A DNA stretch of 58,096 nt from Oscillospiraceae bacterium (lineage in GTDB: Bacteria > Bacillota > Clostridia > Oscillospirales > SIG627), in the NCBI GenBank assembly GCA_015063985.1, contig SVTC01000013.1, positions 1 to 58,096 of the forward strand. The letters run 5' to 3'. The notes below the pieces were generated by a model that searched no databases, had not been told where the DNA came from, and was given only the letters and a program-made list of their open reading frames with translations. The position numbers and the translations under genes are program-made. Below are positions 9,195-17,573 of this stretch, one piece after another (within the stretch, counting starts at the first letter, position 1; each line of letters begins with the position of its first letter).

Positions 9195-10336
9195 TATTTT
9201 GCTTCCTTGCAGACGTAATTGGAAATAAGTGAGCTTACCAGGGAGTAGCTTACGATCCCCTCCTCCTGGCCGTTTGCCTTTAGATAGGCATCGTTTGCCG
9301 CAGAGGAAAGATCTGCCGCGGGGTTATTCTCGTACTTTTTAAAAAACTCTCTGTATGCCGAGTATTCCTCAAAAAGACGCTTATCGAGGCTTGCGATGGC
9401 TTCAAAGTATCTTGCCTCGTTAAGAGCATAAGCGTCGTCGGCTATATAACTAAAGGCGTTTGCCGCGCCCGAATACCTGATAAAGGGATCGTCGGACTCC
9501 ATACAGGCGGCAAAGGCGAGAAAATTCGATTCGTTCTCAGGCGCTATGCCTCTTTGGTGGGAATACTCGTGGCTGACGGTATAGGGAAGGATATAGTCGG
9601 GATAGTTGGTGTTTACGGTGCTTTCGCCGGTAAAAAAGGTGTATATTCCCGAAACGTGGGTGTAGGTCATTAAAGGAGAAAGAAGTATTGGCTTTGCCTT
9701 GAAGCTTTTCTGGCTGAGAATGGGATATCTCAATGCCAGGGAATCGTAGCAATCCACAAGCTCATCTGCCACTTGTGAGAAGCTTTTTGTCAGCTTGGCT
9801 GAGCCGTTTTCAAAGCTGAGCTTGGAGCAGGAATCGTTTATGACCGCTACAAGATAGTCCAGGGTAAAGAAGAGCTCATCCTCGGTAAGCTCTGTATCAA
9901 TGCCCATCATTTCCGAAACGGGCGGAGCAAAATAGCCTGCGCAAAAGCTGAGGTTAAAGATAATGCCTACGGTGAGGAGTATGGCTACGGGTATCAGCAA
10001 AAGATTTTTGGAAAGCTTGGAGAGAGGCTCTTTTTTTACGAGACGTTTTATCAGGCAGATCATTGAAAATACAAGCCAGAAGATAAGGTAGGCAACGAAA
10101 AGAATTATTAAAAGCTCGCTTAAGCAAAAGGGTAAAAGGGAGCTTACAAATCCCAAAGCTATTCTGACCTTGTCAAAGACTCGGAAGGCAAAAAAGCAGG
10201 AAAGCTCGGGGGAGGATCTTAAGACAAAGGAAAAGCCCAAAGTGATAATAAACAGCACCGTTATTACGGTCATCGGGATATGACGCCTTATAAAGGGCGT
10301 TTTTTTACGCCTTGACATACTCAGTTCTGTGTTCAT
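9194..10336 (-). CDS. DUF3810 family membrane protein with HExxH metalloprotease-like motif
   Basis: 380 residues; ATG at 10336 follows GGAGGTGCAAA. Three N-terminal membrane segments (about residues 22-40, 60-85, 108-132) precede an outside or cytosolic domain containing VSHEYSHQRGIAPENESNFLAF, where HEYSH plus a downstream Glu is the zinc-binding arrangement of gluzincin-like proteases. This matches DUF3810, a family of unknown substrate found in Firmicutes and Bacteroidetes. It is convergent with tpiA and divergent from the capsid cassette. Confidence 0.8.
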   Translation of the reverse strand: MNTELSMSRRKKTPFIRRHIPMTVITVLFIITLGFSFVLRSSPELSCFFAFRVFDKVRIALGFVSSLLPFCLSELLIILFVAYLIFWLVFSMICLIKRLVKKEPLSKLSKNLLLIPVAILLTVGIIFNLSFCAGYFAPPVSEMMGIDTELTEDELFFTLDYLVAVINDSCSKLSFENGSAKLTKSFSQVADELVDCYDSLALRYPILSQKSFKAKPILLSPLMTYTHVSGIYTFFTGESTVNTNYPDYILPYTVSHEYSHQRGIAPENESNFLAFAACMESDDPFIRYSGAANAFSYIADDAYALNEARYFEAIASLDKRLFEEYSAYREFFKKYENNPAADLSSAANDAYLKANGQEEGIVSYSLVSSLISNYVCKEAK

Positions 10337-10356
10337 TTTGCACCTCCGTTTTTACC

Positions 10357-10385
10357 ATTGTACCATTATTTTGTGAATTTTTCAA
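10357..10385 (-). promoter_or_regulatory. Promoter of the DUF3810 gene
   Basis: On the minus strand TTGAAA (10380-10385), 17 bp, TACAAT (10357-10362), 20 bp from the start codon. Confidence 0.7.
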
Positions 10386-10402
10386 GAGCTTCATTCCCTT
10401 TG

Positions 10403-10445
10403 ATATTACGAAATTTAGTAATATGTCAAGAAAATAATACTAAAT
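10403..10445. promoter_or_regulatory. Inverted repeats upstream of the capsid cassette (possible operator)
   Basis: ATATTAC (10403-10409) and GTAATAT (10418-10424) form a 22-bp palindrome. ATTTAGTA (10413-10420) is also inverted at 10438-10445. TGTCA occurs three times (10424, 10446, 10456). They lie just upstream of the cassette promoter, where a regulator could bind. No known operator consensus is matched with confidence. Confidence 0.4.
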
Positions 10446-10449
10446 GTCA

Positions 10450-10477
10450 TTGACTGTCAGTGCTTTGAAATGATAAT
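10450..10477 (+). promoter_or_regulatory. Putative promoter of the capsid cassette
   Basis: TTGACT (10450-10455), 16 bp, GATAAT (10472-10477). The resulting leader would be about 50 nt and includes a small hairpin (AAGGAC 10489-10494 with GTCCTT 10502-10507) before the ribosome binding site. Confidence 0.5.
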
Positions 10478-10535
10478 ATCCACCTTGGAAGGACAAGGAA
10501 GGTCCTTTAAGAATAACACCGAGGAGGTTTTGCTT

Positions 10536-12113
10536 TTGAAAGGTAAACGCGACTTTATTACGGATGATTTTGCTCTTTACGAAAAGGGCAGGGAGTACAA
10601 CCGAAGCATAGGCTTGTATGAAAATATCAACCGTAACGAAAGATTTTACCGAGGAGATCAATGGAACGGAGTGGAGTCAAAGGATCTGCCGACGCCCGTA
10701 TTCAATCTGTTCCGAAGGATCATCAATTACTTTATTTCCACCATTATGGCGCAGAAGATATCGTTGGATTACTCTGCGGAGGGAATGGAGTATTTTTTCG
10801 GAGACGGACAGAAGGAAAAGCTTGACAGAGCCTGCAGGGTGCTTAGCGAGTATCTGAACTACCGTTGGGAGAGGGACGGCATCAGGCAGATACTTTCGGA
10901 CGGCTTATTGGATGCCGCGGTCACCGGGGATATGGTGCTTTACGTTTGGTGGGATCAGGAAAAACGTAATATGCAGGGCTATCACGGGGATTTTGTCACA
11001 AGCCTTATAGATTCTGCCAACGTTTTCTTCGGAGACGTAAACACCTGCGACGTGGAAGCTCAGCCCTACGTGATCATTTCCGGAAGAGAGCAGGTGGAAA
11101 GGCTCAGGGAGGAGGCCGCTCTTAACGGGATATCCCGTGACGAGATAGCTAAGATCCTTCCCGACAGTGACAGCTTTGAGCAGGCGGGTGATTTCGGATC
11201 CAGAGAGCTTGACGGAACAAAATGCACCAGCATAATAAAGCTCTACAAGAAAAACGGCACGGTAAGATATTCCAAAAGCTGCGCCGGTGCGAGGATCTGT
11301 CCGGAAAGAGACACCGGTCTTAAGAGGTACCCCATCGTGCTTATGAATTGGGAAAGGGTGAAGAATTCATATCACGGTCAAGCTGCCGCAACGGGACTTA
11401 TCGACAACCAGATCTATATCAACAAGGCCTTTGCAATGGTGATGAAGCATATGATGGATCTGAGCTTCTCGAAGGTGATGTACAATTCCATGATAATCGA
11501 TCAGTGGACCAACGAGATCGGCGAAGCCATTGCGGTAAACGGGCCGGTAGATACTGCCGCTCTTCGTATCGAGCCCGGAAGCATGCAAAGCGGTTTTCTT
11601 GAGGTGATAAGGATGACGGTGTCCATGACCAAGGATCTTATGGGTGCGACCGATGCGGCTCTGGGTAACGTGAAGCCCGAGAATACCTCTGCCATTATTG
11701 CCCTTCAGCAATCCTCTGCCATTCCCTTGGAGAATCAGAAAATGGCTCTTTTCAAGGCAGCGGAGCAGCTTGGAATGATATGGTTGGATTTCATTCTGAA
11801 CTACTACGATTCTTCAAGGCTTGTGGTCTACAGCGATCAGTCGGGAACCAATTGCAAGAGTCTTGATCTGGACAATATGAAAAACGCCCTGTTTACCTGC
11901 AAGGTGCGCGCGGGAGCTTCGGCGTATTGGAGCGAGGTCACCTCGGTCAATACTCTTGATAAGCTTCTTTCCGCAGGTCATATCAGCTTTGAGGAATACC
12001 TGGAAAGGATCCCCGACGGATTTATCCCGGAAAAGGCCAAGCTCATTGAGCGAAGCAGAATAAAACGTGTTGAAGAAGAAAAAGGAGAAGAAGATGCAAA
12101 AGAAATTTCTTGA
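10536..12113 (+). CDS. Phage-like portal protein
   Basis: 525 residues from TTG at 10536, which has GAGGAGG at 10521-10527; an upstream in-frame ATG at 10470 overlaps the -10 box and has no ribosome binding site. The protein opens with ERFYRGDQWNG, then PVFNLFRRIINYFISTIMAQ, an arrangement usual for phage portal proteins, and has the long helical C-terminal part (residues 330-400, including IALQQSSAIPLENQK) expected for the portal stem and wing. Portals form the dodecameric DNA entry ring at one capsid vertex and dock the packaging motor. No terminase gene is next to it, which is unusual. It is the first gene of a seven-gene co-directional cassette and is intact. Confidence 0.85.
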   Translation: MKGKRDFITDDFALYEKGREYNRSIGLYENINRNERFYRGDQWNGVESKDLPTPVFNLFRRIINYFISTIMAQKISLDYSAEGMEYFFGDGQKEKLDRACRVLSEYLNYRWERDGIRQILSDGLLDAAVTGDMVLYVWWDQEKRNMQGYHGDFVTSLIDSANVFFGDVNTCDVEAQPYVIISGREQVERLREEAALNGISRDEIAKILPDSDSFEQAGDFGSRELDGTKCTSIIKLYKKNGTVRYSKSCAGARICPERDTGLKRYPIVLMNWERVKNSYHGQAAATGLIDNQIYINKAFAMVMKHMMDLSFSKVMYNSMIIDQWTNEIGEAIAVNGPVDTAALRIEPGSMQSGFLEVIRMTVSMTKDLMGATDAALGNVKPENTSAIIALQQSSAIPLENQKMALFKAAEQLGMIWLDFILNYYDSSRLVVYSDQSGTNCKSLDLDNMKNALFTCKVRAGASAYWSEVTSVNTLDKLLSAGHISFEEYLERIPDGFIPEKAKLIERSRIKRVEEEKGEEDAKEIS

Positions 12114-12519
12114 TATGTTCACTAAGCCCCTTCCCGAAAAGCAGGAGGCTGCCGCAGAGGGAAACGCTCCCGTGCACGCGGAGGATGAAGCCGCAGACAG
12201 GCTCAAGCTTCAGGTAAACGAGCTTTTGGAGATGTTTCCCAAGCTCAAGGCCGAAGCTATCCCCGCCGAGGTGTGGGACAGAGTTATCGAGGGTGACAGT
12301 ATCTGTGCGGCATACTGTCTGTGGCTTGTGAAGAGCCTTAAGGAAAAGAGCCGTATAGACACGGTTAACGACAAAAACAAAAGAAGCGCACCGCCTAAGG
12401 TGACGGTGCATAAGGGCAAGGAGGATTATTTTTCCGCCGATACGGTAAAGAAAATGAGCTCCGCTCAGATCAGGGACAATCTGGACGCCATTTTGCGTTC
12501 CATGGATTCCTGGAAGTAA
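12094..12519 (+). CDS. Small charged protein, likely capsid scaffolding or head-associated protein
   Basis: 141 residues from ATG 12094 (GGAG upstream, inside the portal 3' end, 20-base overlap). Rich in Lys and Glu, with a central helical region and a C-terminal helix ending KKMSSAQIRDNLDAILRSMDSWK-like (residues about 119-141). Position between portal and major capsid is where scaffolding proteins are encoded in tailed phages, and the size and charge fit; there is no protease motif. Assignment rests on position and composition, so it could instead be another minor head protein. Confidence 0.5.
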   Translation: MQKKFLDMFTKPLPEKQEAAAEGNAPVHAEDEAADRLKLQVNELLEMFPKLKAEAIPAEVWDRVIEGDSICAAYCLWLVKSLKEKSRIDTVNDKNKRSAPPKVTVHKGKEDYFSADTVKKMSSAQIRDNLDAILRSMDSWK

Positions 12520-12543
12520 TAAAAAAGAAAGGATATTATAACT

Positions 12544-13380
12544 ATGGCTATTTCTAATTTTATTCCCGCGCTGTGGAGTGAGACTCTTTACAGCGAGCTG
12601 AAAAACAACTACGTAGGCGTTAAGCTTTCCAACAGAGAGTTTGAGGGCGTTATCAAGGGGGAGGGCGACCGCGTTAAGATCTGCGGTATCGGTCCGGTAA
12701 CCGTTTTCGATTACACCAAAAACGCCGATATGCCCGCCGCCGAGGTGCTCAGCGACAACGAGCGTACCCTGATTATAGATCAGGCAAAGGGCTTCAACTT
12801 TTTCATTGATGATATTGACCTTGCACAGTCCAAAAAGGGCCTTATGCAGGGTGCGATGAAGGAGGCTGCAGATGCATTGAGCGACGTTGCCGACAAGTAC
12901 GTTTACTCTCTTACCGACTCCTCGGTAAAGACCGTCACCAACGCCTCCGCAAACAGTGTGAACATTCTCGACACCATCAGCGAGGCGAGAAAGCTTCTGA
13001 TGGAAAACAACGTTCCCAATTCCGCAAAGCTCTCTCTGGAGGTATCTCCCGCAGTTGAGCAGAAGCTGGTGCTTGCAAAGGTCTTGAGATCCACCGACAA
13101 CGCCGAGGATCTGGGAAGAGGCTATATCGGCAAGTTTATGGGCTTTGATATCTACGTTACCAATAACATCGTCGCCGATGACGACGGCTGCTTCAGATGC
13201 ATTGCAAGAACTCCCAGAGCCATTGCCTTTGCGGAGCAGATCAATTCCGTAAAGGCGTACGAGCCCGAGCTTCGTCACGGCGATGCGGTAAAGGGCCTTC
13301 ATCTCTACGGTGCCAAAATAATCTATCCCAAGGAGATGATCTATCTTAACATTACTCCCGGGGCGGAACCCAACAACTGA
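12544..13380 (+). CDS. Phage-like major capsid protein (HK97 fold expected)
   Basis: 278 residues; ATG 12544 after AAAGGATATTATAACT. N-terminal MAISNFIPALWSETLYSEL resembles the coat proteins of many gut phages of the P22 gp5-like group, followed by an extended loop-like region with polar turns (DRVKICGIGPVTVFDY), a long spine-type helix (about residues 93-125), and a C-terminal beta-rich part ending GAKIIYPKEMIYLNI. It is about the size of the bare HK97 fold and has no insertion or protease domain, so a small shell is likely. Codon choice is strongly favoured-codon, as for an abundant protein. Downstream gene overlaps its stop by one base. Confidence 0.8.
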   Translation: MAISNFIPALWSETLYSELKNNYVGVKLSNREFEGVIKGEGDRVKICGIGPVTVFDYTKNADMPAAEVLSDNERTLIIDQAKGFNFFIDDIDLAQSKKGLMQGAMKEAADALSDVADKYVYSLTDSSVKTVTNASANSVNILDTISEARKLLMENNVPNSAKLSLEVSPAVEQKLVLAKVLRSTDNAEDLGRGYIGKFMGFDIYVTNNIVADDDGCFRCIARTPRAIAFAEQINSVKAYEPELRHGDAVKGLHLYGAKIIYPKEMIYLNITPGAEPNN

Positions 13381-13778
13381 TGAAGCTGAGGGAGCTTTTG
13401 GAGGTATCGGCGGCGTTGATGGGAGAGAGGAGCAAGGGCGAGGACGGATACGATCTTGAGCTTTTTGAAGCCAATGCTCCGAGACTGATTAACGTGCTTT
13501 GCCAGGAGTGCTTCGAGCTTGACTGTACCGTCAAGGGGCTTGAGCCCGACAGCTTCGTTCACGGAGCAAGAGAGGTAACGGGACTTGAGGATGAGATCCC
13601 CATGCACGAGGCTATAGTCAAGTCTGTGTTGCCCTACGGGCTTTGCTATCTGTTTTTGATAAACGAGGATCTGCAAAGAGCCGAGATATTTAAAAAGAAG
13701 TATCTTGAAAACAAGGAAAGATTAAGCTCTACCCGAAGCAGAGCCAGACGGCACGGCATCGTGGACGTTTACCGATAA
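13380..13778 (+). CDS. Putative head-tail connector/adaptor protein
   Basis: 132 residues; ATG overlaps the capsid stop (ATGA-type coupling, 1 base). Mostly helical: an N-terminal helix (KLRELLEVSAALMG), a middle helix rich in Cys/Leu (RLINVLCQECFELD), then VLPYGLCYLFLINEDL and a basic C-terminal tail. Size, helical character, and place directly after the capsid gene fit the ring-forming adaptor that sits between portal and tail nozzle in short-tailed phages (P22 gp4-like role). I do not recognise the sequence itself, so this is positional inference. Confidence 0.45.
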   Translation: MKLRELLEVSAALMGERSKGEDGYDLELFEANAPRLINVLCQECFELDCTVKGLEPDSFVHGAREVTGLEDEIPMHEAIVKSVLPYGLCYLFLINEDLQRAEIFKKKYLENKERLSSTRSRARRHGIVDVYR

Positions 13779-13790
13779 ACAATAAATACA

Positions 13791-13849
13791 GACCGCCGAG
13801 GAAATTAAAAAACTACGTCTTTCTCCTTCAGTTTCCGCGGCGGTCTTTT
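13791..13849 (+). terminator. Attenuator-like hairpin between head and tail genes
   Basis: GACCGCCGAGGAAA (13791-13804) pairs with TTTCCGCGGCGGTC (13832-13845) with one mismatch, loop of 27 nt, followed by TTTT. The tail gene ribosome binding site follows at once, so transcription probably passes it in part; it could lower tail gene expression relative to capsid. Confidence 0.65.
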
Positions 13850-13859
13850 GGAGGATGAT

Positions 13860-15635
13860 ATGGCAAAGGATTTTATTTTTACATTTAACGGATTTGGCGG
13901 GATAGACCGAAGAAAAAACGGCTCGGACTTTTCCGCTTGTCGTGATATGGCAAACTTTGCCCTGACAAAGGAGCGCGGTCTTGAAAAAAGAGAGGGATAC
14001 CGCAGTCTGAAAAAAAGCCTGGGAAGGCCCAGAGGGCTTTGGTGCGGAGCACTTGCAGGGCAAATGCATTATTTTGCGGTGTGCTCCGTGGTGGTATATC
14101 ACAGCACCGAGGGCTTTGACAAGGTGGAGAGGATAGGAACTCTTCCCGGCTCGGGGAGGGTGCAGCTACTGCGTTTCGGGCAGAAATTATATTTTCTGGG
14201 CGGAGCGGGAATAAGAGTGTACGATCCCCAAAAGGGCTACGGAAGAATGGAACCATACCGCCCGACTCTCAGTGTTGCCACCACGCCCGAGGGGGTGGGT
14301 ACGCCCTACGAGGAAGTAAATCTGCTGGGAGGGATGGCGCAGCAAAGCTTTTCTCCCGACGGCAAAAGCACAGAATTCAAGCTGGCGCTGGACAATATAG
14401 ACAGCTTGGATTTTGTTAAGATAAACGGAAGCCTTGTTCCCGAAAGCGAATACACTGTGGACAGGCTTGGGGGCAGTGTAAGCTTTAAGTTGGCTCCTTC
14501 GGTGCTTTTGCCCGACAGTGTTGTGATAGGCTTTACCAAATATCTGGTGGAGAATGAAACCAAGGTGGTAAATTGCCGCCGTGCCTGCGTTTACGGTGCG
14601 GGCAGCGACACTGCGGTATTCCTTTGGAGCAACGAGGATTATCCCGACGTAAGGTGCTATTCGGGGCTTTGTGACGGTCAGCCCGGAATGGAATACTTCC
14701 CCGAGCTTAACCGCGATTCGGTTGCCAAGGGCGAGGAGCTGACGGAAATGGTAAGGCTTTACGACCGCCTGATAATGTTTACCGCCGAGCAGGCATACGT
14801 TTCATATCCCGAAAGCTACACCGACGTTTTGGGAAGAAGGAGAGTCAGGTATCCCATATTCGGGCTCAGTGCCGCGGAGGGCTGTGAGAGCTCTTGGGCG
14901 GCGGCAATGATGGAGGAGCTTCCCGTTACCGTAAGCCGAAGCGGGATATGCCTTTGGAGCTCCACCGCGGTAAGGGACGAGAAAAGCGTGACTGTGATCT
15001 CGGATGCCATAGACGAGCTTTTAAAAGAAAAGGATATAAGCCGCATAAGCCTTTTTTACAGAAAGGCAAGGGCGTGGCTGTACGTAAACTGCGGAGACGG
15101 CGATATCTTTATCTACAGTCCCGCCTTGAAGGAATATTGGTGCTACAAGGGCTTGAACGCCGAGACGTTTTTTGAAAGCGATGACGGAGAGCTTTACTTT
15201 TTAAGTAAGGGCGGAGATCTTTGCATATGCGGAGGCAGCAGTGACGACGAAAAAGAGATAAGCGCTTACTGGAGCAGTTTTGAAAATGCACTGGGATACC
15301 CCAACTGCTCCAAGGACACAAGCTGGATAAGTCTGAAAACGGCGTCGGACGCAAAGGGAAGGATAAAGCTCAGTCTTTCTGCCGACGTAAAGGGCGAAGA
15401 GCTGACAAACTGTTGGAGCGAAAGCTTTTTGAAGAAATTGGGTGGCTTTAGCTTTGATCGCCTTGATCTTTCGGAGTTGAGCTTTATAACAAACGAAGCC
15501 TGCAGTGCGATCAAGAAAAGGGCGAGAGTCAAGCGCTTTTCCCGAATTGCCTTTAAAATAAATGCTTGCGGGGACGGAGCGCTCAGGATAGATTCCCTTT
15601 CCGTTGGTGCAAGGATCGGCGACAGAAGGATATAA
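13860..15635 (+). CDS. Tail nozzle / stabilization-like protein of short-tailed phage type
   Basis: 591 residues from ATG 13860 with GGAGG five bases upstream; an in-frame TTG at 13848 is less likely. The N-terminus FNGFGGIDRRKN, then MANFALTKERGLEKREGY, follows the pattern seen in P22 gp10-like stabilization proteins and related beta-propeller tail proteins, which list a start strand (FNGGI-R) and then a ring of repeats. The rest is beta-rich with repeated hydrophobic-aromatic strands (VFLWSNEDYPDVRCYSG, ICLWSSTAV, ARAWLYVNCGDGDIFIY). Such proteins cap the adaptor ring and form the tail tube of podovirus-like particles. There is no tape-measure or major tail protein in the cassette, in agreement with a short tail. 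Confidence 0.65.
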   Translation: MAKDFIFTFNGFGGIDRRKNGSDFSACRDMANFALTKERGLEKREGYRSLKKSLGRPRGLWCGALAGQMHYFAVCSVVVYHSTEGFDKVERIGTLPGSGRVQLLRFGQKLYFLGGAGIRVYDPQKGYGRMEPYRPTLSVATTPEGVGTPYEEVNLLGGMAQQSFSPDGKSTEFKLALDNIDSLDFVKINGSLVPESEYTVDRLGGSVSFKLAPSVLLPDSVVIGFTKYLVENETKVVNCRRACVYGAGSDTAVFLWSNEDYPDVRCYSGLCDGQPGMEYFPELNRDSVAKGEELTEMVRLYDRLIMFTAEQAYVSYPESYTDVLGRRRVRYPIFGLSAAEGCESSWAAAMMEELPVTVSRSGICLWSSTAVRDEKSVTVISDAIDELLKEKDISRISLFYRKARAWLYVNCGDGDIFIYSPALKEYWCYKGLNAETFFESDDGELYFLSKGGDLCICGGSSDDEKEISAYWSSFENALGYPNCSKDTSWISLKTASDAKGRIKLSLSADVKGEELTNCWSESFLKKLGGFSFDRLDLSELSFITNEACSAIKKRARVKRFSRIAFKINACGDGALRIDSLSVGARIGDRRI

Positions 15636-15648
15636 AAAGGAGAAAAAA

Positions 15649-16686
15649 ATGGAATTTACAAGAATAAGAGATAAGCTTGACAACGTATCCGCTCTTCCCG
15701 ATACGCCGAAGGCTATAGACGGATACACTCCGTCGGTTATAAAAGCGGAGTTTGACAAGGCTGCGCTTACGCTGCAAAGATACATAAACGAGATACTGCT
15801 TTGTCAGCTCGAGGGAAGTGTAGAGGGGACAAGTGGCGCGGAGCTTATCGGTTCTGCAAAAATAGACGGCTTAAGCGGTAGCACGGTGCATCGGCAGCTT
15901 TGCTCACTGAGGGATAATCTTGCACTTGCCGCCAACGCAGCGATCCCCGATGGAGTACTTTCGAGAGAGAAGCTTTCCCCCGCGCTTTTAGGAGAGCTTG
16001 ACAGACTCAGTGCTCTCAGCTTCAGATCAAAGTGCTACAGCACTGCGGGGGAGTACCGATTTATCGCTCCCGCAGACGGTCTGTACCGATTTATGGCGGT
16101 GGGTGCGGGAAGTGCGGGAACTCATTACGCCGATCTGCCCGATTCCTTTGGCTTTATAGAGGCAAGAGGCGGAGCATCGGGGGGCTTTTGCCGCTTTGAT
16201 ATGTGGCTTTCAAAGGGAGATCAGGTTGATCTCGTAGTCGGTGACGGATCCTCCTCCGTGGATGGCTTCAGGCTCGATCAGGTAATGAGCCGCCAGCAGT
16301 ATTTGGAGCATTTCGCCTTGAATGAAACATACACCTCCGGTGGATATACCCAGATTTCATTTGGAAATTCCAGGGCGGTGATATGCTATGGCGGCGACTG
16401 CAGAAGGGAAAGAAGCGGGGTTGAGTTTACGGGTGTTGAAAAGGGCATTTCCCTAAGCGGACACCGTCACGAATGGGAGGGTGATCGGATCCTCAGCTGC
16501 GGTGCGGACAGTGCCGTGGGCAACGGAGGGACCGGTGATCTGGAGCCCGGTGCGGGCGGCGGAGGTGCGGGCGGAAGCCTGTATATTGATTCCGATGGAA
16601 GTGTTATAATAAAAAGGCTTGCGTCGAAGGGGGCGGACGGAATGATAACGATCGAATATTTGGGAGGAAATGATGATCAAGGATAA
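15649..16686 (+). CDS. Phage-like tail fibre / receptor-binding protein
   Basis: 345 residues; ATG 15649 follows AAGGAGAAAAAA. Residues 12-50 (NVSALPDTPKAIDGY, then KAEFDKAALTLQRYIN) are the common N-terminal attachment pattern of phage tail fibres. Residues 130-345 hold a beta-rich domain beginning YRFIAPADGLYRFMAVGAG and a glycine-rich end (GAGGGGAGG), the type found in polyglycine-sandwich fibre tips. This part would contact the target cell surface and may determine which cells the particle recognises. Its 3' end overlaps the next gene by 17 bases. Confidence 0.7.
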   Translation: MEFTRIRDKLDNVSALPDTPKAIDGYTPSVIKAEFDKAALTLQRYINEILLCQLEGSVEGTSGAELIGSAKIDGLSGSTVHRQLCSLRDNLALAANAAIPDGVLSREKLSPALLGELDRLSALSFRSKCYSTAGEYRFIAPADGLYRFMAVGAGSAGTHYADLPDSFGFIEARGGASGGFCRFDMWLSKGDQVDLVVGDGSSSVDGFRLDQVMSRQQYLEHFALNETYTSGGYTQISFGNSRAVICYGGDCRRERSGVEFTGVEKGISLSGHRHEWEGDRILSCGADSAVGNGGTGDLEPGAGGGGAGGSLYIDSDGSVIIKRLASKGADGMITIEYLGGNDDQG

Positions 16687-17572
16687 GATAACAGCCGTGT
16701 TAAAGGAGCTTGGCGATGCTCCCGGAGCTATAATTGCGGCATATAACAACAGAAAGGCCCAAAAAAGGGAGCTGCTGGAGGGGAAGAAGGAGGAAGCGAG
16801 ACAGAATTATGAGGATATGACCAATTCTATCAGTGCAAGCTCCAAGCTTCAGGAGCTTAACTCCAAATCCGATCTTGCATCCAAGGGCTTGAGCAGATCG
16901 GGTGAAAGCGTTCAAGCAAAGCTTTTAAACGATATGAGTACAAAAAGCGCCCTTTCCAATGCCAACACTCAGTACCGAAGCGAGGTGAAAAAGCTGGAGG
17001 ACGAGCATACGCAGGATCAGCTCAATGCCGAAGAGGAGCTGAGAGAGGAGCTTTCCCGGGCTAACGACAGGATCCTCAAGGCCGCAGAAGACGAAAGAGA
17101 GGCGGAGCTGGAAAGAGAAAGGCTGGAGCTTGAGAAAAACAACAGCGAGGAAAAGAACCGTATTGAAAGGGACAAGCTTGAGCTGCAAAAGGAATTAAAG
17201 GATAAGGAGCTTGAGCTGGAGAGGGAGAAGCTCGACGTGGATAAAAGCACCGAAGCCGAGCGCCTTAAAAAGATAATAGAGCAATACGAGGACGATATTG
17301 CCGCTTTGGAGGATTCCATATCCATATACGAGGGCAAGGAGGCTCTGGACTACGATGCGGTGTACAAGCCCGATTCATCTGCAATGGAGCTTTACGGCAG
17401 AATACTTGATGAAAGCAAGGAGGGTGTTGATCTGTGGGGAGAGCCCGACAGTGACGCTTATGAAAAAAAGGTGAAGGAAAAGCTTGAAAAGGTATTAAGC
17501 GACAGCAGTCTCGACGATGAATACAAGGCAGCCATAAGGCTTTACGCAAGGATCGGCGGCTTTTTGGATTAA
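16670..17572 (+). CDS. Coiled-coil protein, possible ejection/internal virion protein
   Basis: 300 residues; ATG 16670 follows GGGAGGAA. Residues 20-90 contain a segment (SDLASKGLSRSGESVQAKLL) of the sort I associate with internal or hub proteins of short-tailed phages; residues 95-215 form a very long Glu/Lys/Arg coiled coil with heptad Leu; the C-terminal 80 residues are acidic and helical. It ends the cassette. No signal peptide or membrane segment is seen, and no enzyme motif, so a DNA ejection, tail-tip or internal scaffold role is possible. Assignment is by position and shape. Confidence 0.4.
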   Translation: MMIKDKITAVLKELGDAPGAIIAAYNNRKAQKRELLEGKKEEARQNYEDMTNSISASSKLQELNSKSDLASKGLSRSGESVQAKLLNDMSTKSALSNANTQYRSEVKKLEDEHTQDQLNAEEELREELSRANDRILKAAEDEREAELERERLELEKNNSEEKNRIERDKLELQKELKDKELELEREKLDVDKSTEAERLKKIIEQYEDDIAALEDSISIYEGKEALDYDAVYKPDSSAMELYGRILDESKEGVDLWGEPDSDAYEKKVKEKLEKVLSDSSLDDEYKAAIRLYARIGGFLD

Positions 17573-17573
17573 A

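Noticed and set aside
10470-10472. ATG 10470 as portal start
   Set aside because: It overlaps the likely -10 box and lacks a ribosome binding site, whereas TTG 10536 has GAGGAGG.
12043-13302. 419-residue minus-strand open frame opposite the capsid genes
   Set aside because: Same cause; the plus-strand capsid gene explains the sequence.
10450-17572. Full inducible prophage
   Set aside because: No integrase, terminase, replication, repressor or lysis gene and no att repeats or flanking tRNA were found near 10.4 or 17.6 kb.
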